Shown here piece by piece: positions 9,472 through 17,264 of a DNA stretch of 64,000 nt (positions are counted from its first letter, which is position 1; every line of letters begins with the position of its first letter). The translations under genes and the position numbers were made by a program. The notes under the pieces are model-generated. The model had not been told where the DNA came from. It made no database searches and saw nothing but the letters and a program-made list of their open reading frames with translations. The stretch covers positions 310,001 to 374,000 of the forward strand of contig NZ_JAUQSY010000003.1 in the NCBI RefSeq assembly GCF_030580865.1, read 5' to 3'. Origin of the DNA: Hymenobacter aranciens (lineage in GTDB: Bacteria; Bacteroidota; Bacteroidia; Cytophagales; Hymenobacteraceae).

Positions 9472-11622
9472 ATGAACCAACAAATTCCGCCGTCGGCCCA
9501 CATCGGCCAGCCCCTGCGCCGCGTCGATGGCCACCTGAAAGTAACCGGGCAGGCCCGCTACGCCGCCGAGCATCCAGTGCCCGACTGCGCGCACGGCATA
9601 TTGGTAACCAGCACCGTGGCCCGGGGCCGCATCCGGCGGCTCGATACGGCGGCAGCCGAGCGGGCGCCGGGCGTGCTGGCCATTGTGTCACATTTGAACG
9701 CGCCGAAAGTGCCGGGCTATCAAAGCGCCGAAACCAGTAAAAATCCGCGCGTGGAAGGGCAGGAGTTTCGGGTTTTCTACGACGACCAGATACATTTCAG
9801 CAACCAGCCGGTGGCCCTGGCCATTGCCGAAACGCTGGCGCAGGCTCAGCACGCGGCCAGCCTGGTACGGGTGGAATACGAGGCTGCCACCCCTCGAACC
9901 GACCTCGCCCAACACGTCACCACCGGCCGCGAACCGGCCAAAGAAAAGGACTACCACCGCGGCCAGCCGCAGGCCTGGCGTACGGCCCCGGTGCGGGTGG
10001 AGCAGGAATACCACACGCCCATCCACGTGCATAATCCGATGGAAATGCACGCCGCCATTGCCCTCTGGGAGGGCGATGCGCTGACGGTGTACAACAAAAC
10101 CCAGGGCCCCAAGCTGGCCCAGGAAGATTTGATGCGCATGTGGCAGCTGCCGGCCGAGAAAGTGCGGGTGCATTCGCCTTTCGTAGGCGGGGCGTTTGGG
10201 GGCGCCTCGCGCATCTGGCCGCCGGAAATGGCGGCCATCATAGGCGCCAAAAAAGTGGGCCGGCCGGTGAAGGTGATGGCCCGCCGCGAGCAGGAATTCA
10301 ACATGGTGGGCTACCGGCCGCAGTCGATTCAGAAAGTGGCCCTCGGCGCCACGGCCGACGGCACCCTGGTGGGCATTACGCACGAAGCGCACGGGCTCAC
10401 TTCGCAGCACGAGCAGTTTGTGGAGCGCATCCTGCACCCCACCAAAACTTCCTACGCCGTGCCCAACCTCGACGCCACCTACCGCACCGTGGCCCTCGAC
10501 CTGAGCACGCCCTGCTGGACCCGCGGCCCCGGCGAAACCACCGGCTCCTTCGCCCTCGAATCGGCGATGGACGAGCTGGCCGCGGCCCTCAAAATGGACC
10601 CGCTGGCCCTACGCCTGAAGAATTACGCCGACCGTGACCCCGAGAAAAACCAGCCCTGGAGCAGCAAGCACCTGCGCCGCTGCTACGAGCGCGGGGCCGA
10701 GCTATTCGGCTGGAAAAGCCGCCCCTTGGCACCCAATACCCTCAAAAACGGCGATTGGCAGGTAGGCTGGGGCATGGCCACCGGCATCTACAAATCGGAG
10801 CGCAACCCGGCCACCGCCCGCGCCGTGCTGCGCCCCGATGGCACCCTGCTAGTGCAAAGCGGCACCGCCGACGCCGGCCCCGGCACTGCCACCATCATGA
10901 CGCAGATTGCGGCCGATGCCAGCGGCCTTGCGCCGGCCGCCATCCGCTTCGAGCTAGGCGATGCCAGCCTGCCACCGGCCCCGCTGCAGGCCGGTTCGCA
11001 CACTACTACATCGGTAGGCTCGGCGGTGCACGAGGTGTGCACGGCGCTGAAAACGGAGCTGGAAAAGCTGCGCCAGGCCTTGCCTAACGCGACTGATTTG
11101 CCAGCGGGCGAAGTGCTGCAGCGCCACCACTTGCCCCAGCTGGAACTGACCCGCGAAGCCAAGCCCGGCCCCGAAGCCAAAGCCTTTTCCGGCAAATCGT
11201 TCTGTGCCAACTTCGTGGAAGTGCAGGTGCACACCCTCACCGGCGAGGTGCGCGTGAGCCGCGTGGTGGCCGTGGTGGACGCCGGCCGCGTAATGAACCA
11301 GCAAACTGCTCGCAGCCAGGTGCTGGGCTCGGTGGCCTGGGGCATCGGCATGGCCCTGATGGAAGATGCCCGCCTCGACCACCGCTACGGCCGCTTCGTG
11401 ACTCGCGACTTGGCCGACTACCACCTGCCCGTCAACGCCGACCTGCCGCCCGTCGAAGTCGAGTTCATCAACGAGCCCGACTATATCATCGACCCCATCG
11501 GCGCGAAAGGCTTGGGCGAAATCGGCCTCATCGGCTTTGCCGCCGCCGTAGCCAATGCGGTATATCATGCCACCGGCCGGCGCATTCGCGAGCTGCCCAT
11601 CACGCCCGATAAGCTGGTGTAG
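9472..11622 (+). CDS. xanthine dehydrogenase family molybdopterin-binding subunit (orphan)
   Basis: The large, molybdenum-cofactor subunit of a xanthine oxidase-family hydroxylase (YagR/aldehyde oxidoreductase type), about 716 residues from the ATG at 9472 (MNQQIPPS). It has an N-terminal a/b hammerhead domain (residues ~15-130) followed by the two MoCo-binding domains, with GGAFGGASR as a cofactor loop. The C-terminal KGLGEIGLIGFAAAVANAV holds the expected catalytic Glu. These enzymes normally need a 2Fe-2S subunit and an FAD subunit encoded just upstream, but here the upstream neighbour is the STAS pseudogene and neither partner is in the window. Either the partners are elsewhere or the operon has decayed. 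Substrate is unknown. Confidence 0.9.
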   Translation: MNQQIPPSAHIGQPLRRVDGHLKVTGQARYAAEHPVPDCAHGILVTSTVARGRIRRLDTAAAERAPGVLAIVSHLNAPKVPGYQSAETSKNPRVEGQEFRVFYDDQIHFSNQPVALAIAETLAQAQHAASLVRVEYEAATPRTDLAQHVTTGREPAKEKDYHRGQPQAWRTAPVRVEQEYHTPIHVHNPMEMHAAIALWEGDALTVYNKTQGPKLAQEDLMRMWQLPAEKVRVHSPFVGGAFGGASRIWPPEMAAIIGAKKVGRPVKVMARREQEFNMVGYRPQSIQKVALGATADGTLVGITHEAHGLTSQHEQFVERILHPTKTSYAVPNLDATYRTVALDLSTPCWTRGPGETTGSFALESAMDELAAALKMDPLALRLKNYADRDPEKNQPWSSKHLRRCYERGAELFGWKSRPLAPNTLKNGDWQVGWGMATGIYKSERNPATARAVLRPDGTLLVQSGTADAGPGTATIMTQIAADASGLAPAAIRFELGDASLPPAPLQAGSHTTTSVGSAVHEVCTALKTELEKLRQALPNATDLPAGEVLQRHHLPQLELTREAKPGPEAKAFSGKSFCANFVEVQVHTLTGEVRVSRVVAVVDAGRVMNQQTARSQVLGSVAWGIGMALMEDARLDHRYGRFVTRDLADYHLPVNADLPPVEVEFINEPDYIIDPIGAKGLGEIGLIGFAAAVANAVYHATGRRIRELPITPDKLV

Positions 11623-11628
11623 CTGTAT

Positions 11629-11784
11629 AACTGGCGCGAGTTCAGCGACGAAGGACCGTAACTCGTGCCGGCTATCATGGGAGGCTGTGTCTCCCCCGTT
11701 AGTGCCAATGGAGCGTTCTATTGCGAGGCGCAGCCTCGCCCGAATAAAAGGCACGAGTTACGCTGCGCTAAACTCGCGCCAGTT
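11629..11784. repeat. long imperfect inverted repeat element
   Basis: Left arm 11629-11669 and right arm 11750-11784 are reverse complements apart from one substitution region and a ~6-nt insertion in the left arm. The outer tips both read AACTGGCGCGAGTT on opposite strands. It lies between the convergent Mo-subunit and cupin genes and has no coding content. It looks like a non-autonomous or REP-type element and may also terminate transcription. Confidence 0.7.
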
Positions 11785-11798
11785 CTAGCCAGCTCTAC

Positions 11799-12173
11799 CT
11801 AGTTCTGCTCTTCCCGGTGCACCGTGGCCGGGCTGAATGCCGGCACGCACACCGACCAGTATTCGCACTCCTCGGCAAACGGGTTGGAATACCGCACCCG
11901 CGCGCCGCCCTTAATCAGCAGCGCCTGCCCGGCTGCCAGCTCCACCACCTCGCCGTCAATCTCGAAGCGCTTGCGCCCGCGCACCACGATGGTAAACTCG
12001 TCGAACTCCGGCGTTTGGTGCGGCTCGCTCCACTGCGGCGGGGCCACCATGTGCGCCAGGCTGTATTGCGCGTTGCCGGTGCTGGCCAGTCCCACGTGCT
12101 CTTCAATGAGCTTGTTGTCGGTCGTGGGCACCACAAAGGGCGCGGGGTTCAGGAAGTAGCGTTTGTCGGCCAT
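11799..12173 (-). CDS. cupin domain-containing protein
   Basis: A 124-residue single-domain cupin with no signal peptide, so cytosolic. The motif SEPHQTPEFDEFTIVVRGRKRFEIDG corresponds to cupin motif 1, with His and Glu ligands, followed by a second short motif near GGARVRYSNP. This type often occurs as a small-ligand binding protein or isomerase, but no function can be assigned. Its start lies 5 bp from the stop of the upstream GNAT-like gene, so the two are likely co-transcribed. Confidence 0.8.
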   Translation of the reverse strand: MADKRYFLNPAPFVVPTTDNKLIEEHVGLASTGNAQYSLAHMVAPPQWSEPHQTPEFDEFTIVVRGRKRFEIDGEVVELAAGQALLIKGGARVRYSNPFAEECEYWSVCVPAFSPATVHREEQN

Positions 12174-12178
12174 CAGGT

Positions 12179-13135
12179 TTAGGATTTTAGCTTTTCCAGC
12201 AGTTGGAACAGCTGGGAATTATATTTCGAAACAAAGAAATAAGGCGTCTGCACCGCCCCAAACCGAGTGCGCATGCGCTCGACCCCCGGCAACATGCTGC
12301 CCTCAAAATCAAAGCAATCGAGCCCCAGCACCTCGCTGGCATAGCGAATGCACTCCCACACCAGCAGCAGCCCCGCCCCGCTGCTGCGCAGGGCCGGGTT
12401 GTCGCCCGCCAGGTGGTAATAAGCGGCCTGCTTGTCCCAGATTAAATACGCCACTGAATGCACCCGCTGCTCCGCATCCACGGCAAAAAACAACTGCCGG
12501 GCCCCGTGCGCCGCCAGCGCCGCATCGTGCCGCTGGAATTGCTCCCAACTATAAGGAATGGCCAGCTTCTGCCGCTCAAAGCTCAGCTTGTTCACCGCAT
12601 AAAACTGCTCGGCTCCCATGTCGTGCACCACGCGCACCTGCCGCCGTGCTTGCCGGATATCGCGCAGCACATTGGCGCTGATGCCCGCCTCCACTTTTGC
12701 CAAATGCTGGATACCGTGCAGGCGGTAGGTGTAGTAAGTGGTCTGCTGGTAGCCCTGCCAGTAAAAAGCCAGCCAGTTGGTCAGCGTCGGGTAAAAATTC
12801 TGCTTGAAGGCCGCCAGCCGGGGCAGCCGCTCAATCAAATCGGCCAGAATAATGTGTTCCTGCCGCAAGTCGCCGCGCCACTGCGGCCCAATGTATGGCC
12901 CCAGCCACTTCACGAAGGGCGGCATGGTGGCAAAGCGAAACGGGCCTCTTTTTTTGACGAAAAACGGCATTGCCCCACGCACGTCGCCATTCTCACGGCT
13001 CAGCACGGCGCTCCACTCCAGGCCCGGGGCGGTGCAGGCGTCGAGGTACCAGGGCTGGGCAAACACCGGAATATCAGGCGTGGCCAGGCAGAAGCTGCGG
13101 TAGCCGGGATTGCTGAGCGAGGGGGGCGAAACCAC
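12179..13135 (-). CDS. GNAT/FemAB-like acyltransferase family protein
   Basis: A 318-residue cytosolic protein resembling the FemAB-like GNAT N-acyltransferases of Bacteroidota, with two GNAT-like halves. The conserved C-terminal part reads HSVAYLIWDKQAAYYHLAGDNPALRSSGAGLLLVWECIRYA, then LDCFDFEGSMLPGVE, a pattern shared with peptidoglycan-bridge or lipid-linked aminoacyl transferases. No ATG lies near the start; the frame begins with GTG at 13135. It probably forms an operon with the small cupin gene. Substrate is unknown. Confidence 0.75.
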   Translation of the reverse strand: MVSPPSLSNPGYRSFCLATPDIPVFAQPWYLDACTAPGLEWSAVLSRENGDVRGAMPFFVKKRGPFRFATMPPFVKWLGPYIGPQWRGDLRQEHIILADLIERLPRLAAFKQNFYPTLTNWLAFYWQGYQQTTYYTYRLHGIQHLAKVEAGISANVLRDIRQARRQVRVVHDMGAEQFYAVNKLSFERQKLAIPYSWEQFQRHDAALAAHGARQLFFAVDAEQRVHSVAYLIWDKQAAYYHLAGDNPALRSSGAGLLLVWECIRYASEVLGLDCFDFEGSMLPGVERMRTRFGAVQTPYFFVSKYNSQLFQLLEKLKS

Positions 13136-13144
13136 GGTTGGGCT

Positions 13145-13381
13145 TTATTTGCCGCCGGTGCAGGGGCCGGTGGTGTAGTGCTTCACGCCAGCCCTGCCAG
13201 CTGCGCAGGGGTTGCTGTAGGTCATGCCGTCGCAGCCGCACACGGGGTTGTATTCCATAGTGCACATGGCGTCGGGATTTATTTTACTCGGGTCGATGCA
13301 ATCGGCCGCCGTGTCGGCCGCCGGGCGCTGGCAGCCGGCCAGCAGGCCCGTCGTGAGCAGGAAGAGGCAGAACATTTTCAT
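13145..13381 (-). CDS. Kazal-type serine protease inhibitor lipoprotein
   Basis: A 78-residue precursor starting at the ATG at 13381. A lipobox LAGC ends the signal (lipidated Cys17), so it is an outer-membrane or surface lipoprotein. The mature part is one Kazal domain with six Cys: one in DCID, one in MCT, then PVCGC, NPC and GPC, plus the typical YNPVCGCDGMTYSNPC core. Kazal domains block serine proteases by presenting a substrate-like loop just after the second Cys, so this may protect the cell against secreted or host proteases. It precedes the GNAT-like gene by 10 bp on the same strand. Confidence 0.85.
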   Translation of the reverse strand: MKMFCLFLLTTGLLAGCQRPAADTAADCIDPSKINPDAMCTMEYNPVCGCDGMTYSNPCAAGRAGVKHYTTGPCTGGK

Positions 13382-13596
13382 TGGAGAGGGCTGAAATGAG
13401 GAAACGAAACTACGCCCAGCTACGCAAAAATTGCCCACCTTGCCGCCCCGCGTATTTTTTTCGGCCAAGCTCAACCCCGGCCGCCGCCCCCCGTATAGCC
13501 TGCCAGACTCAGCGGTCGAATGCCCACAAAATGCGGCATTCCGATTTTGCTGACGTAAACTCGCACATCTTTCTTACCCCTTTCTCTTAAAACACC

Positions 13597-14031
13597 ATGT
13601 CGTACAACGAAGACAGCAACGCCGGTAAAATCCTCATCGCTGCCCTGGCTGGTGCCGGCGCAGGCATCATCGCCGGCATCCTGCTGGCCCCGGACAAAGG
13701 CTCGGCCACCCGCGAAAACTGGAAGGGCGTTGCCTCCAAATACAGCGGCCAGCTCGGCGAGCAGGCTTCCAAGCTGGGCGCCGACCTTGAATCAAAATTC
13801 AAAGGCTACGTTGAGAAGCTCGAAGACCTCGGCGTAACTCTGCCCGGTAGCAGCCTCAACATCAAAGGCAACTGGGACGAAATCAAAGGCAAGCTGAAAG
13901 CCCAGTACGCCCAGCTCACCGACGAAGACCTGACCTACGCCGAAGGCAAAGGCGACGAGCTCGTGGGCAAGCTGCAGGAGAAGCTTGGCAAAGGCAAAGC
14001 CGAAATTGTGAAACTGATTAACAGCATTTAG
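13597..14031 (+). CDS. YtxH-CsbD fusion stress protein
   Basis: A 144-residue protein joining two stress-protein families. Residues ~9-35 are a glycine/alanine-rich transmembrane helix ending in GILLAPDKG, the YtxH hallmark, followed by an amphipathic helical linker. Residues ~88-140 (IKGNWDEIKGKLKAQY through GKGDELVGKLQEKLG) are a CsbD-like domain. YtxH and CsbD proteins are general-stress proteins in Bacillus, with no known enzymatic role. A terminator (14054-14084) follows, so it is separate from the next YtxH gene. Confidence 0.85.
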   Translation: MSYNEDSNAGKILIAALAGAGAGIIAGILLAPDKGSATRENWKGVASKYSGQLGEQASKLGADLESKFKGYVEKLEDLGVTLPGSSLNIKGNWDEIKGKLKAQYAQLTDEDLTYAEGKGDELVGKLQEKLGKGKAEIVKLINSI

Positions 14032-14053
14032 GCTGTTAGTGCAGTATAAACGA

Positions 14054-14084
14054 AGCTCCGCGCCGCAAGGTGTGGGGCTTTTTT
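14054..14084 (+). terminator. Rho-independent terminator
   Basis: An 11-bp stem with G-U pairs (14054-14064 with 14069-14079), a GCAA tetraloop and a run of T residues. It follows the YtxH-CsbD gene. Confidence 0.75.
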
Positions 14085-14133
14085 GTGCTCAACGCTTTCC
14101 GCTGCGCCTACGTACCTGCACATTCACCCTTTC

Positions 14134-14469
14134 ATGCGCAAACCCATGCAAGACAATAAAGGCAAAGTAATTCTGTCGGTGCTGGCCGGGGCCACCGCCG
14201 GCATCGTGGCCGGCCTGCTGCTGGCCCCCGAAACCGGCGAGGAAGCCCGCGCCGGCCTGCGCCGCTCGGCCAGCAAGTGGAGCGACGGCCTCGGCAAGCT
14301 CTTCAAAACCGGCGGCCATACCAATCCCGACGCCGCCGTGAGCGAAGACAAAGCCGCCGCCGACCGCCTGCTCGAGAACTTCGGCTCCGGCGTGGCCGGC
14401 GACCCCACCGAGGTCGGTTCCGACTATGAGGGCAGTGCTACCGATGGCCGACACCGGCCTGTAGCGTAG
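14134..14469 (+). CDS. YtxH domain-containing protein
   Basis: A 111-residue small membrane protein. The N-terminal segment GKVILSVLAGATAGIVAG followed by LLLAPETGEEAR is the YtxH motif, with a single membrane helix. The rest is hydrophilic and probably disordered (RRSASKWSDGLGKLF onward). The ATG at 14134 (MRKPMQD) and the one at 14146 are both possible starts; no ribosome binding site decides between them. It is paralogous to the N-terminal half of the preceding gene but lacks the CsbD domain. Confidence 0.8.
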   Translation: MRKPMQDNKGKVILSVLAGATAGIVAGLLLAPETGEEARAGLRRSASKWSDGLGKLFKTGGHTNPDAAVSEDKAAADRLLENFGSGVAGDPTEVGSDYEGSATDGRHRPVA

Positions 14470-14719
14470 GTCTTTATTAAAATGCCTGAAAAATAATCAA
14501 ACTTTTTTCAGGCAAAGTGTAACCCCACTTCGGTGTTCCCGTTAAAGACCATACAACCGGCTTGAAAGAAGACCGAAAGTAAAGTTGACAGCAAAATTGC
14601 CCATCGTAGGAGCTTCTGCTGAGGTTTTGGTAAAACAATAATCGCAGCAGCAAAATCAGACGAAACTGGTGTAAGCTTCTGGCAATATCCTCGGTTTGAA
14701 GGGTAAGAAGGTTGTAAAA
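14470..14719. other. non-coding stretch, nothing recognised
   Basis: About 250 bp of lower-GC sequence between the YtxH gene and a terminator. An antisense frame crosses it into the RtcB gene, but its composition is not gene-like. No repeat or RNA was recognised. Confidence 0.4.
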
Positions 14720-14753
14720 AAGGCCCCGCACGACATTTCGTGTGGGGCCTTTT
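14717..14753. terminator. bidirectional Rho-independent terminator
   Basis: A near-perfect hairpin with arms starting AGGCCCCGCACGA, flanked by A-run and T-run. It lies between the convergent YtxH and RtcB genes. Confidence 0.85.
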
Positions 14754-14780
14754 GAATTTAACGGCAGTTGGTAAGTGCGT

Positions 14781-15821
14781 TTAGACGCCCGTAAACTTGA
14801 CCGTGACGATGGGTTGGGTTTCATCGCAGCGAAGTAAATGGGGCTGGGTAGCCAGCAGCGCCGCCGAGTCTTTGTAGGCAAAGTCGAATTCCTGCAGGAT
14901 GCTGCTGTCGAAGTCGTCCTGCCGGTTGAGCAGCTCCGAAAAGCGTTGCCGGTACTCATCCTTATCCGCTTTTTTGAGCGAATGCCAGAACTTGAGCGTA
15001 TCGGTGCGGCTATACTGGCGGCCAGCGCCGTGGGCGCAGCTCCAGAGGGCTTTTTCGAGGGCCGTATGCCAGCGGTTAGGCTTCACAATCAGCGAACCGC
15101 GACTCATGGAAAGTGGAATGACCACTTCATTGTCGGGCAGTAGCTGCGTGCTGCCCTTGCGGTGGATTACACCGGAGTCTGTAAATTCCAACAGGTTGTG
15201 GCAGCTATCGGCGAAAGCGGGCGTGCCGGCCACCACGTAGTGGTTGCGGAGCAGGAAGTCGTAGGTTTTGCGCACAAATTCCTGACGTCGGCTGGCGGCG
15301 TAGGCCAGCACGCGGGCATACGCCCGGCGGTAGGCAGGCGTGGCCAACTCCACCGGCAGCCACTCCTGCCCCGGGTTGTGTTGCTGCAGTAGGCGGCAGT
15401 TTTCCTGATACATATACACTCCCAGGTTGCGGCTTCCGGTGTGGACGATGATGTACAGGTACTGGTCCGACAGCTCCAGCGACAGGAAGTGGTTGCCGCC
15501 GCCCAGCCCCTCGTCGGTCATGCGGTGCACCTCCCGCTCCAGGGCGCGGAAGTGCCGGGCTTTGTCGAAAGGGCGAAGAGCCTCGGACCGGGGAATGCGC
15601 AGGTAAGCTACCCCGCAGCCCATGTCTTTGCCAGTTACCAATGGGTAGAATACTTCCGTGGTCTGGAAGGCAACGCCTACGGGAATAGCGCGTTCGGAGC
15701 AGTAATGAATATCGGGAAACACGGCAATCCGGCCGATATTCTCTTTTTCCTCGAAAGTGAGAAGGGACTGTAGCGCGTGCTGCTCCACGGCGCTACTATC
15801 CGTAAAATAGACTGTTTTCAC
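14781..15821 (-). CDS. RtcB family RNA ligase
   Basis: Predicted GTP- and Mn2+-dependent RNA ligase that joins 2',3'-cyclic phosphate (or 3'-phosphate) and 5'-OH RNA ends, acting in RNA repair. It has 346 residues, shorter than typical 400-480-residue RtcB. Conserved features are PDIHYCSERAIPVGVAF, DMGCGV (metal-binding Cys69), GGGNHFLSLE, the HTGSRNLG motif and the CAHGAGRQYSR motif holding the guanylated His. All catalytic motifs are kept, so the short form is probably active. No archease or RNA-repair partner gene lies nearby. The start codon is GTG at 15821; no ATG fits. Confidence 0.88.
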   Translation of the reverse strand: MKTVYFTDSSAVEQHALQSLLTFEEKENIGRIAVFPDIHYCSERAIPVGVAFQTTEVFYPLVTGKDMGCGVAYLRIPRSEALRPFDKARHFRALEREVHRMTDEGLGGGNHFLSLELSDQYLYIIVHTGSRNLGVYMYQENCRLLQQHNPGQEWLPVELATPAYRRAYARVLAYAASRRQEFVRKTYDFLLRNHYVVAGTPAFADSCHNLLEFTDSGVIHRKGSTQLLPDNEVVIPLSMSRGSLIVKPNRWHTALEKALWSCAHGAGRQYSRTDTLKFWHSLKKADKDEYRQRFSELLNRQDDFDSSILQEFDFAYKDSAALLATQPHLLRCDETQPIVTVKFTGV

Positions 15822-16081
15822 GGAGTCTTATTTACGAAGTGAAATAAACAGGGCGCGCACCGGGGAGCAGCCGCAGGTAGTGCGCAGTGGTGGGGCCTCA
15901 GCAATAGGCCGCTACAAAAGTAAGAAAGAAATGTCGCCGCGTCTGGTATTGCTGCCAGAGGGCAATGCCGCCCCGCCATTTTTTTTAGGGGGCAATTTTG
16001 AAAACAGGTGTTTTTACGGGTATCAATCAGGCGGCGGCATTGTTCCTTTGTGTCCTGTTCCAACCTTCTTACTTTTTTCAC

Positions 16082-16525
16082 ATGAACAACCAAACCACCA
16101 AAGACCTGAATTGGACGCCCTACTCCATTACGCTGGAGGAAGCCCAGCAGCGCGTAACCAATTGGATTGAGCCCGGCCCCGTCACCGTGGACCCCACCAA
16201 TATGCGGGCCTTCGTGGTGCACCGCGAAGACTTCGTTGAGCTCCTGAATCAGCACGACACCGCTTTTATCCGCATGTACATCGGTATCAAGCCTAAAGAA
16301 GGCAGCGATGAAACGGAAGCCTGCCTGTCGCTGGTGTCGGCCGCGCGCCAATCGGAAATTGTTCCCGATGGCGACCCCGAAATCATCGTGGACCTGATTG
16401 GCGAAGTCGACGTTATGGGCGAGGTGTTCAACTACGAAATCTACGATTTCTCGCACCCCTGCCCGCCCATGTGCGACATTAGCAGCCCCTTGTTCATTGG
16501 CGAGGCCGATGAGCGGTGTGCTTAG
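16082..16525 (+). CDS. small CPP-motif protein of signalling cassette A (unknown family)
   Basis: A 147-residue soluble protein with no signal peptide or membrane segment, starting at the ATG at 16082. I do not recognise a named family. Its middle reads REDFVELL then AFIRMYIGI and LSLVSAA, and near the C-terminus stands HPCPPMCDISSPLF. The 105-residue protein at 51678-51995 shares the RE-x-LL, IR-x-Y-x-G, V-A/S-A and CPP features and occupies the same place before a 7-TM gene, a kinase and a regulator, so the two are judged homologous. A hairpin between this gene and the 7-TM gene suggests it is made in excess over the others. A possible -7-like element (TTCCTTTG, 16043-16050) lies upstream. 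Confidence 0.75.
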   Translation: MNNQTTKDLNWTPYSITLEEAQQRVTNWIEPGPVTVDPTNMRAFVVHREDFVELLNQHDTAFIRMYIGIKPKEGSDETEACLSLVSAARQSEIVPDGDPEIIVDLIGEVDVMGEVFNYEIYDFSHPCPPMCDISSPLFIGEADERCA

Positions 16526-16550
16526 GGTTACGTAGCACCACTTTATTCCT

Positions 16551-16596
16551 AAACGACTGCTTTAAGGCTTGTAAACAGGCTATAAAGCAGTCGTTT
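16551..16596 (+). terminator. hairpin (attenuator-like) inside the signalling cassette
   Basis: A perfect 14-bp inverted repeat (16551-16564 with 16583-16596) with an 18-nt loop, ending in TTT. It lies between the stop of the small CPP protein gene and the 7-TM gene. It could be a partial terminator that lowers expression of the downstream three genes. Confidence 0.6.
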
Positions 16597-16610
16597 ATAT
16601 AACATAGTAT

Positions 16611-17264
16611 ATGAGCTGGTTTCTAAAATGGATGGCTAGTAACGGCTCCGTATTTTTACTGGTGTCGAGCGGAATGCTGCTGCTGCGCTGGCGCTATTTG
16701 ACCAGCTGCCTGCGCTTTGCGGCTCTTTTTATTGGGCTGGCCATTTTAGGCGAAATAGTGTCTTACATCACGGGGCACCTGCTCCATGTGCATAATCTGT
16801 ACATTCTGCATGGCTACACTATCGTGGAATTTCTGCTCATTGCCCTGTTCTACCGCAGCTTTTTCAACGGGTTTTATCCCCGCTGGCTGGTACCGGCGCT
16901 GATAGCCGGCTTTTTATTAATAGCTGCGCTAAGCACAATTTTTTTGCAACAATTAAGTGACAGCAACGCCTACGTACGCGGCCTCGAAAGCCTGCTGGTG
17001 ATTGGGCTGGCACTGTTGTGCTTCTATAAAATACTGACCGAGTTACTGACCAAACGGCTGGAAAAAGACCCTGTATTCTGGATAAATACCGGCTTCCTGC
17101 TCTATTTCGCAGGCAATCTGTTTTTGTTTCTCCTAAGCAATGCCCTGCTGAAACAGCCTCACCAACAGCTTAGCTTTATGGCCTGGGGCCTGCATGCGCT
17201 GCTCATGGCCCTAATGCACGTCTTCATTGGCATTGGCTTATGGTTCAGTCCGAATCTGCGTTAG
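16611..17264 (+). CDS. 7-TM membrane protein of signalling cassette A
   Basis: A 217-residue integral membrane protein with seven clear hydrophobic segments and almost no soluble domain. The sixth helix region reads PVFWINTGFLLYFAGNLFLF, similar to PMFLLSVGQLIYSAGTVVFF in the 230-residue protein at 50972-51664. The gene overlaps the kinase gene by 25 bp, so translation is probably coupled. The kinase lacks a sensor domain, so this protein is the likely membrane sensor. No family name can be given with confidence. Confidence 0.8.
   Translation: MSWFLKWMASNGSVFLLVSSGMLLLRWRYLTSCLRFAALFIGLAILGEIVSYITGHLLHVHNLYILHGYTIVEFLLIALFYRSFFNGFYPRWLVPALIAGFLLIAALSTIFLQQLSDSNAYVRGLESLLVIGLALLCFYKILTELLTKRLEKDPVFWINTGFLLYFAGNLFLFLLSNALLKQPHQQLSFMAWGLHALLMALMHVFIGIGLWFSPNLR

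Noticed and set aside
14477-14780. Possible small minus-strand gene before the RtcB stop
   Set aside because: The frame enters the RtcB gene antisense to nothing useful, crosses a terminator and has no recognisable protein features.
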